Assembly: GCA_947169885.1 (NCBI GenBank)
Contig: CAMVRM010000020.1
Coordinates: 1-50,712, forward strand
DNA: 50,712 bases
Origin: an uncultured Ruminococcus sp.
GTDB taxonomy: Bacteria > Bacillota > Clostridia > Oscillospirales > Ruminococcaceae
Direction of reading: 5' to 3'
Shown here: piece after piece, positions 16,343-24,100 of the stretch
Position numbering within the stretch: the first letter of the stretch is position 1
How the letters are laid out: every line of letters begins with the position of its first letter
Position numbers and translations under genes: made by a program
The notes under the pieces: generated by a model
Databases searched by the model: none
What the model saw: only the letters and a program-made list of their open reading frames with translations
What the model was told of the DNA's origin: nothing

Positions 16343-18487
16343 ATGAAGAGACGAAAGATATTCGGCGTTATTGCGGCAACTGCGGCGGACACAGAACAGC
16401 GTGAGGTACTAAACGGTATAATCGAAAAAGCACACTCTATGAATATCGACATTGCTGTTATGTCAAATATCTATAACCCTTTGGAAACTGCCGAACTGCT
16501 AAAAACCGAGAATATCATCTACCGCCTGATCCGCTCTGATGAGTTTGACGGGCTGATACTTGTTTCCGAAGCGATACTCAACATAGATGTTCAGAAAGTC
16601 ATAATCTCAGAACTTTCTCAAAAAGATGTGCCGATAGTTGCAGTCGGGACGGAAGTTGAAGGCTTCACGCTACCCTCTTTCCACTACGTCAACACAAGTG
16701 ATGAGAACGACATCGAGGATGTCTGCGACCACCTTATTGATGTTCACGGCTTTACCGATATACATATCCTGTCGGGCGACCATGACCGTTCTGTTTCGCA
16801 CAAAAGGGTCAGCGGTTACAGACGCTCGCTCGAAAAACACGGCATCGCATTTGACGAAAACAAAGTGTTCTTCGGCAACTTCTGGCTGAACACAGGTCAC
16901 GCCCACGCAAAGCGCTATCTCAGCGGAGAACTTCCCTATCCGCAGGCGCTCATCTGCTGTAACGATTATATGGCGTTCGGTCTGCTTGACGAATTTCTCG
17001 AAAAGGGCATAAACATCAACGAAAAAATGTCGGTCATCGGGTATGAGTATATCCGTGAGAGGAGCAGTCATTTTCCGCTTCTCACGACTTATCAGCGGAA
17101 CAGGCGTGCGCTCGGAAGTATCGCCGTTGAACTTCTCGCAAAGAAGCTTGAAAACGGCAGTTATGAAACTTACACGCCCCCGAAAGGCAGGATAGTCTGC
17201 GGTGACACCTGTTCATGCGGTTCAAGGCTCGCCGAGATAAAAAATGACATAAAATTCTCGCAGGTCAAGACCGCCTATGACTCGCTGAATATGTTCAGTC
17301 AGCTGGAACACCGGCTTATGGAGTGCAGGAACATGGTGAGTTTTGTGTCGGAATGCCGCAATTCACACTATATGCTCAGAGATGTTGACAAGCTGTTTTT
17401 GTGCCTTTACGAAAACTGGTTCGATGATTCCGAAAACTCGGAGAATATGCTCTGCCACGATCTGCTCGCCGAAAAGAAGCCGTTCTTGTTCCGAAAGCAC
17501 AACATTTCGGCGGTTTTCCGCAACGAAGCCTCACACTATTATTTTTGTCCGCTGTTCTTTTCCGACAGGGAACTGGGTTATGTTGTCATGGGCTTTCAGA
17601 ACGCCGACACTTTCGGGTATATCCTGCGTGACTGGCTCAAAACTATCGCAAATGCACTTGAATTCCTGCGCATGAAAAATGACATACAATTTTATCTGCA
17701 ATGTCAGGATATGTCAGAAAAGCGTGACCCTATGACGGGTATGCTCAACGAGAGCGGTCTCAGAAACGAATACAGGAATGCTTCAAAAAGCGGTCTTTGC
17801 TTTGTGGCGCTGAGGATAGGGCTTGTGAACCGTCAGCCTTACGGAGTGTCGGACAGCGAGCATATCTGTGCAGTGCTTGATGCGGCAGAAGCGGTAAAGC
17901 AGTTCAGCGGAAATCAGATAAGCGCAAAGATAAACGAGGACACTTTTGTCTGTCTTATGCGTGACATTCCCGACACGCAGGTGCTTGAAAGACAGCTTTC
18001 GGCACTGCTCATACATCACAGCGCCTATATGAAAAAACACGGGCTTGATTCGTTCGTCTGTTCGGCGGTGAGCTGTGACGATGAGGATTATTCGCAGGTC
18101 AGCAGGAGATGCTTTGAAAAGCTTGCCGAAATGACTGACAAGTATTCCGCAAGGCGCACCCAGCCGCACTATAAAAAACTTAACAAACTGCGGCTCATGT
18201 TCTATGACGAACCGCAGATGACCTTTGATTCTCGGGACGTTTATTCAAAATTCGGCGGAAGTGACGGTTATCTCAGGGCGATATTCCGCAAGTGCTACGG
18301 CTTCACGCTCCACGATGACTGCACGAATGCACGCATAGCCGCCGCACGCTACTACATAACCATGTCAAAGCTGTCGAATGCCGAGATAGCCGAAAAATGC
18401 GGCTACAAAGACCTGAAATACTTCCTGCGTCAGTTCCAGCAGGTCAGCGGCTACACCGTTTTGCAGTACCGAAAAATGTGGTCATAA
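16343..18487 (+). CDS. Sugar-sensing PBP / degenerate GGDEF-like / AraC-HTH transcriptional regulator (xylanase-linked, copy 2)
   Basis: Full-length paralogue (714 residues) of the regulator at 3302. The PBP effector-like domain is ~5-285 (IFGVIAATAADTEQREVLNG, then FDGLILVSEAIL). A GDTCSCG motif follows, matching GGTCSCG in the paralogue. The GGDEF-like start is near residue 461 (RDPMTGMLNESGL), but the catalytic GGDEF motif is missing. The AraC double HTH occupies ~630-714 (ISMS-type helices, KCGYKDLKYFLRQFQQVSG). No LacI HTH and no membrane segment. It is convergent with the GH30 glucuronoxylanase and shares a terminator with it. It probably binds a xylan breakdown product and activates xylanase genes. 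Which of the two regulators controls which enzyme is not decidable here. Confidence 0.85.
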   Translation: MKRRKIFGVIAATAADTEQREVLNGIIEKAHSMNIDIAVMSNIYNPLETAELLKTENIIYRLIRSDEFDGLILVSEAILNIDVQKVIISELSQKDVPIVAVGTEVEGFTLPSFHYVNTSDENDIEDVCDHLIDVHGFTDIHILSGDHDRSVSHKRVSGYRRSLEKHGIAFDENKVFFGNFWLNTGHAHAKRYLSGELPYPQALICCNDYMAFGLLDEFLEKGININEKMSVIGYEYIRERSSHFPLLTTYQRNRRALGSIAVELLAKKLENGSYETYTPPKGRIVCGDTCSCGSRLAEIKNDIKFSQVKTAYDSLNMFSQLEHRLMECRNMVSFVSECRNSHYMLRDVDKLFLCLYENWFDDSENSENMLCHDLLAEKKPFLFRKHNISAVFRNEASHYYFCPLFFSDRELGYVVMGFQNADTFGYILRDWLKTIANALEFLRMKNDIQFYLQCQDMSEKRDPMTGMLNESGLRNEYRNASKSGLCFVALRIGLVNRQPYGVSDSEHICAVLDAAEAVKQFSGNQISAKINEDTFVCLMRDIPDTQVLERQLSALLIHHSAYMKKHGLDSFVCSAVSCDDEDYSQVSRRCFEKLAEMTDKYSARRTQPHYKKLNKLRLMFYDEPQMTFDSRDVYSKFGGSDGYLRAIFRKCYGFTLHDDCTNARIAAARYYITMSKLSNAEIAEKCGYKDLKYFLRQFQQVSGYTVLQYRKMWS

Positions 18488-18494
18488 ACAACAA

Positions 18495-18545
18495 AACAGC
18501 CGATGTGTCCGCTTTTCTGCAAGCACATCGGCTGTTATTATTTTT
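18495..18545. terminator. Bidirectional terminator between the regulator and GH30 gene
   Basis: 13-bp stem AACAGCCGATGTG (18495-18507) with its complement (18524-18536), then a T-rich tail on the plus side and A-rich sequence on the other. Confidence 0.85.
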
Positions 18546-18572
18546 CGCTAGGTAAGCGCTGTGGTCAAAGTC

Positions 18573-20723
18573 TTAGAGGACTGTAACTGTAACAGCGTTC
18601 TTGATCGCATTAGCAACGTCCCAGCTTCCGTTTACCTTTGCGGCAATTGCTACTTTGTAGGTCTTGCCGGGGGTGAGGTTCTTGGGAGTTGTGTAGGAAG
18701 TGGTCGAAGCCGAAACTGTCTGAGTCTGGATCCTCCACTTGCCTGCGAGTAAAACTGCGATACCGTAGTTCTGAGCGTTGGGAACTGCATCCCAGCTGAA
18801 TCTGATCTGATGATAAGCTGCGTTGCACTCTACCCAAACATTTGCAGGATAAGTCAGCTGAGAGGGCTGAGGATCGGGATCGGGATCGGTGTTCTGAGGG
18901 ATCTCGGGGATACCTGCGCCCGGGAGCTTCTTGCCTGCGGGTGCGCAGATAGCTTCGTCGATGTAGTAGTTTGTCGTGGAGTCCTTAGTCTCAACGTAGA
19001 TCACCATATCGGTAGCATCAGAGGGGATAGTGAAGTTCTCGTTTGCAAGCTGGATATACTTGCCGTTTGGAGCAGTGCCCTCTGCTATCGTTGTGTAGCG
19101 CTGATTTCCGCTGGAATCCTTGTAGGTAAGCTTGAAGTAATAAGTATCAGTTTCAGCGCCGTCCATTTCGCATACGTTTGCGGAGAAGCTGTAAGTCTTG
19201 CCGGGAACGATGCTCGAAGGAAGTGTGCGCTCTGCGCCCATCCATGACTTGGTGCGCTCGGTAACTACCATAGCTTCCTTGCCCTGATAAGGAGATCTGC
19301 CCGACTTTAAGAGAGTTGTGTCACCGTGCTTCTGCCAGCCGCCGAGGTCGTCCTCGAATGTGTCGTGGAAGTAGTAGCCGTCAGAGTCGAGTTCATTCTG
19401 AGGCTGAGTGTCAACAGTTGTCGAACCGCCGTCAAGTGTGCAGACAAAGGTCGAAACGCTTCTTGCAGGGAGCTGTGCCCAGAACGAACCTTTGCCCGAG
19501 TCGAGTGTGAGGTTATCTGTCTCAGCAAGGTTTTCGTCTGAAGTTGTGCGCCATCTGTCAACGTCCTTGATAGTCTTGCCGCCCAGCGAGAACTGCTGTG
19601 CGTAACCTGTGTCGCTGTTGTTTACTGCAACGATAGTTACCTGACCCTTGTTGTTCTTGTAAGCAGACATATAAACGTTAGTCGCAGGCTTGTCGGTGAT
19701 CTCAACACGAACATCACCGGGGCGAACGAACTTGGAGTACTGAGCCATGCAGTAGCCTCTCTTGGAGATCTGACCATTCTCCTTCATAGGACCGTAACTG
19801 CGGCGGATGTACCACCAAACGTAAGCGCTCATGTTGCCGATCGTCATGCCGTCATGGATATTAACTGCAACGTCAACAGCCTCAGGCCAGAGGTCAGCAT
19901 CGTGGTTGCTGTTCGGAACGTAAACTTCTGTCATCCAGATAGGCTTTCCGCAGTTTTCGAGTGCCGAGAAGTCCATCTGTCCGGGCTGAGTGCCGTAGAA
20001 GTGAGTACCGAAAACGCCGATATTGTTGAATGCCTGCTGGTTTCCGAGAATGGAGTTATAGATGTCCTTTTTGTACTGGAAGCTTTCAGGCGACATAAGC
20101 TTTGCCTTTGTTCCCGCAACTACCTGCTTGCCGTACTGAGCGGCGAACTTTGTGAGGTCGCTGGTGCTCCAGTATGTCCATTCAGCGGCGTAGTCAGGCT
20201 CGTTCTGGATAGATATAGAGTAAAGGTTGACTCCCTGACTTTCCATATACTTTACGAAGCCGTTCAGGTGATTTGCGTAGTCAGACCATTTGTCGCTTCT
20301 CAGCTGATAAGTTCCCGTATAAATGTTCTTCTGACCATTGGTACGCATAGATGCAGGCGGGTTCCACGGAGTTGCGAACACCTTTGCGCCCAGCTGCTGC
20401 GCACGCTTTGCGGAGGGAACTGCCTTGTTCCACTGACTGCTGTCGTCATTGACGAACACACGCATGATGGTGAAGCCCAGCTCGTCCTTGCCGTTGCCGA
20501 ATGCTTTCTGCACCTGTGAAGACGTAAGGTCGCCTATCCACTCAGGCAGGTTCATTCCGCCGAAGCCGTCGATCGTCTGATAGGTCTTGTTCGGGTTGAC
20601 CGTTACCAGACCTGCCGCATCTGCCTCGATAGAGAACTGGGGCAGATACATTGCCTGCGATAAAAGCAGTGCGCCCGCAAACATTGCGGAGGCTGTTCTT
20701 TTAACGCCTTTGTTGAATCTCAT
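18573..20723 (-). CDS. Secreted GH30 (subfamily 8-like) glucuronoxylanase with CBM22-like and Fn3-like modules
   Basis: Endo-acting enzyme that cuts xylan near methylglucuronosyl branches. 716 residues: signal peptide ~1-37, GH30 barrel plus side beta-domain ~38-425, CBM22-like module ~440-587, NTDPDPDPQPS linker ~601-611, Fn3-like module ~613-716. Catalytic acid/base E175 in SIQNEPDY, nucleophile E266 in WMTEVYVP. YVWWYIRRSYGP (301-312) holds the arginine that contacts the glucuronate carboxyl in GH30_8 enzymes, supporting glucuronoxylan specificity. An AGGGAGG-like site precedes the ATG. The enzyme complements the GH10 at 491, and the last ~95 residues are nearly interchangeable between them. 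The promoter has a cre-like site, suggesting carbon catabolite control. Confidence 0.95.
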   Translation of the reverse strand: MRFNKGVKRTASAMFAGALLLSQAMYLPQFSIEADAAGLVTVNPNKTYQTIDGFGGMNLPEWIGDLTSSQVQKAFGNGKDELGFTIMRVFVNDDSSQWNKAVPSAKRAQQLGAKVFATPWNPPASMRTNGQKNIYTGTYQLRSDKWSDYANHLNGFVKYMESQGVNLYSISIQNEPDYAAEWTYWSTSDLTKFAAQYGKQVVAGTKAKLMSPESFQYKKDIYNSILGNQQAFNNIGVFGTHFYGTQPGQMDFSALENCGKPIWMTEVYVPNSNHDADLWPEAVDVAVNIHDGMTIGNMSAYVWWYIRRSYGPMKENGQISKRGYCMAQYSKFVRPGDVRVEITDKPATNVYMSAYKNNKGQVTIVAVNNSDTGYAQQFSLGGKTIKDVDRWRTTSDENLAETDNLTLDSGKGSFWAQLPARSVSTFVCTLDGGSTTVDTQPQNELDSDGYYFHDTFEDDLGGWQKHGDTTLLKSGRSPYQGKEAMVVTERTKSWMGAERTLPSSIVPGKTYSFSANVCEMDGAETDTYYFKLTYKDSSGNQRYTTIAEGTAPNGKYIQLANENFTIPSDATDMVIYVETKDSTTNYYIDEAICAPAGKKLPGAGIPEIPQNTDPDPDPQPSQLTYPANVWVECNAAYHQIRFSWDAVPNAQNYGIAVLLAGKWRIQTQTVSASTTSYTTPKNLTPGKTYKVAIAAKVNGSWDVANAIKNAVTVTVL

Positions 20724-20746
20724 AGTGATTCCTCCCTTTCATTGTA

Positions 20747-20760
20747 AGAAAACGTTTACA
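20747..20760. promoter_or_regulatory. cre-like site in the GH30 leader
   Basis: Minus strand TGTAAACGTTTTCT fits the catabolite-response element core (TGWAANCG...). It lies ~45-60 bp downstream of the -10, a position where CcpA would block elongation. The HPr-like protein in this window could be a corepressor (inference). Confidence 0.5.
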
Positions 20761-20803
20761 ACTAGTGCTATCTCTTTATAGCACGACTTCCATTTGTTAT
20801 TAC

Positions 20804-20832
20804 ATTATACAAAATTATTTGCACCTGGTCAA
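20804..20832 (-). promoter_or_regulatory. Promoter of the GH30 gene
   Basis: Minus-strand TTGACC (20827-20832), 17-bp spacer, TATAAT (20804-20809). AATAACAAAT follows the -10, similar to the left arm of the GH10 operator. From 20833 to 21050 I see only AT-rich sequence. Confidence 0.8.
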
Positions 20833-21049
20833 CTCAAATCGTGGATATTTGACGTAAAATATGGATATTACTTAAAACATTTAATTTAAATTTTTTATGA
20901 CGTTTTTGTTTAAACAGTCCGTATATTGCAAGCAGTCACTTTTGTTCATAGAATTTTAAACAAAAAAACAATGTACAGTTCGATAAAAAACTGCACACGT
21001 TTGTCAATGCCGAATAGCATATGTGATATAGGTTTTTGTTCATGCCATA

Positions 21050-21087
21050 AGAACAAAGACCAACAGTCCCCGAAAGAACTGTCGGTC
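21050..21087 (-). terminator. Terminator of the large beta-helix gene
   Basis: GACCAACAGT (21058-21067) pairs with ACTGTCGGTC (21078-21087). The 30 bp including the loop are identical to those at 39226-39255 behind the paralogous gene; a U-rich tail follows on the minus strand. Confidence 0.75.
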
Positions 21088-21124
21088 TTGTTTTAGTATT
21101 TTATAAAGAGGAGGAAAAATTACT

Positions 21125-24100
21125 TTATCCGATAGTGCCTGTTACAGCTCTGTCAGCAATGTTTCTGATGTCCCACTTGCCGTTGATCTTTGCACAAACT
21201 ACCATTTCGTAAGTGCCCTTGCTGAGTTTAGGCGAAGTGAATGTTGTAACGTCAGCGTCAACAACTGTCTGAACTTTCCACTTGCCTGCGATCTTGACTG
21301 CAACGCCGTACTGCTCTGCGCCCTCGACTTCCGTCCAGTTCAGCACGAACTTGTTGTTCTTGACTTCAACGCTCAGTTCGGGAAGATCGGCAGGAGGATT
21401 CGGAGCGACCATAACAGCGCCGTTAAAGTTCTTTATCCACTCGCCGTTGACATAAGGTATAACAGCCATTTTATATTCAGCGCCTGCGGTCAGACCTCTT
21501 ACGATCGTGCCTGTATCTGTCACTTCCTTGATAAGCTGCCACTTTCCGCTCACGTAACCGCATACAGCGTACTTTTCAGCACCCTCAAACTCGTCCCAGC
21601 TGAGTGCCGCGCTGTTGTCGCCGGGCTTATAGGTGAACTTGACAACTCCCGAAAGCTTCGGGATAGCAACAGTTTTGGTGTCAGTGTAAGTCTTGCCCTC
21701 AAATTCAACAGTTGCCGTGTAAACAGTCTTTCCATCTGCGGTGTAAGTCGCTTCGATAGTCTCGTAAGTCACTTCCGCTTCAACAGTTCTGACCGAATCG
21801 CCCTTTTCGCACTCAAATGTTGCAGTGGCGATGTTGTCCTCGTCCCAAGCCCACTCGGGTTCGCCGTAGGTGTGACCCAGTGCAGGGATAACTTCTTCGC
21901 CGTCTTCGATTTTGACAAATGAATGGTTCTTATTCAGATTAAAATCTATGTACTTATCGCCGTCAGGATAAACATAGTATCCTATGTTACCTGCCGTTTC
22001 GCAAGTCGGCTCTACTCTGTCAACATACTCAAAATCAAGGAATTCGACCGGTTCAAACTCAAAGCAGTCTTCACCCATGTCGCCAACATCGTCTTTAATA
22101 TATAATACATCTACCGTCTGACCTTCCAGAACGGGGACATAAGCGCTTTCTTCGCCTTCCGCAAAGTAAACAAATCTTCCGTCGACCAGCACATATGCCA
22201 CATCATTCGTGTCACCCGAAGAAATTCTGCACTTGAGTAAAGATGTTTCATCTGCTTTAAACTCCATATAGGAGACAGAATTTGGCTTTCCTGCGTTAGT
22301 GCTTCTGTAAACGCCGTCTTTCAGTTCAAATGTGCAGTCATCCAAAGCGTAAAGATCAGCCACATTTATTTCACCGTCACGTTCAAACTCTTCACCACTT
22401 GCCGAATCGTAAATAAAGAAGAGCGAATCCTCAGTGACCGTCAGCGACTGCCCGGGTTCTGCGAACTCTTCGGTATATTCTCCCCTGACGGGCTTATAGA
22501 TATAGGTTGCTAAGTCAACATCAAAATTCAGAACAGTGCCTGCCTTTACGATAACAGGTGAAGAATAATCACTGTATGCCGAAACGCTCACAACTGTTCT
22601 TGTGTCGGTATAGGTCTTGTCCCCGAACTTTGCCGATGCGGTATAAACGGTCTTGCCCTTTTCGGTCTCGGAAGTTACTTCCGCTTCAACAGTCTCAGTC
22701 TCGCCGTCAGCTTCGCAGGTGAACTTAGCCGTTGCCTTATTGTTCTCGTCCCAAGTCCACTCGGGTTCGCCGTAATCGTGACCCAGTGCAGGGATAAACA
22801 GATCCCTAGCCGAAACTTCAACATATTCGCCGTCCTGAAGGATATAGAACTTGTCGTCAGAACCTATGTAATGTTCCTTGACACCGAAATCATAGTGGTT
22901 AGGTTCGCTTGTCTCACAGAACTCAACGGTTATCGCAGGAATCCACTCAACAATAGTGTTAGTATACTTCTTGTTCCTGAAAGTAACTTCTGCGGTGTAA
23001 ACATTCTTGCCCTTTTCGCCGACCTTAGGTTCAGTTGTCTGTACCGTGACCTGCGCATTTATTGTAATGTTACTGTCGTCCTCTTCGCAGGAGAAAACCG
23101 CCGCTGCATTATTTTTGCCGTCCCACTTCCACTCGGGTCTTGCTTTATAGGTGTGACCTGTTGCAGGGATGATCTCCCCGCCTGCACCAAGCTTTACATA
23201 TATAGAATCAAGTTCATAAGTGTAGCAGTTTCCGTCAGCATCTTTGAAATGCTCGATGTTTCCTGCTTCTTCACAGGTGGGTTCTTTTGCGTCAACGTGT
23301 GTCAGTGTCTGAGGTTCCAGGAACTCGAATTCCGCACAGTCGTCATACATTCCGACATTGTCGTCCTTGTTGTAAACTATCAGCAGTTTCTGACCTTTCT
23401 TGACATCTACCAGACCCTCATACCTGCCTGAAGCATAGAAACAGCTCTCGCCGTCTACCAGCACATTCAGCCAGTCATATTCACCCTCGGAAGAAACTTT
23501 CCACCTGATAGTGCAGTCATTCTCGGCTTCTGCCTCATACATCGAGATAGTTATGTCCTTGCCTGCATTGACAGACTTGTAAACATTGCCGTCCTTTTCA
23601 AAGTCAAAGCCTTCAAGCACGTAGAACTCAATGTAGTTTACTTCCTCGCCTGTATCATCATCTTCATAAACATTCTGCGGGTGGAAGATCGAACGTTCAT
23701 TCACCAAGAAGGTATCGCCCGGTTTCAGCACTACATATTCGCCCTCACCGTTTTTCATGGTCCATGCTTCCATTTCAATATCGGTGTCATTTGTGACAAG
23801 AGTGCCCTTCTCTATCAGGAGCATAGTATCAGCTTCGGAGAGTTTCACATTTGCAGCGATCTCATTGACAGTCCAAGTGCTGTCGCCGTTGTCAACTGCA
23901 TAGTAGTCCTCGGGGATGGTAACATGAGCTTTATACTTATCTGCGGACGGGTCAAAGCTGAACGTACCGCCTCTTATCTCAAACATCTTGTTATCATCAT
24001 TATCATATGGAGTTAACGTAAACGTTCCGCCTGTGATGACAGCGGGCTTATCAGCGTTTAAATTTGCCCACTGACCACTAAATGTACCGCCTGAAATCGT

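Noticed and set aside
19854-20519. Long frame of 221 codons antisense to the GH30 gene, and comparable ones antisense to the beta-helix, ABC and PP2C genes
   Set aside because: They mirror strongly coding sequence on the other strand, lack RBS and promoter, and their translations resemble no family.
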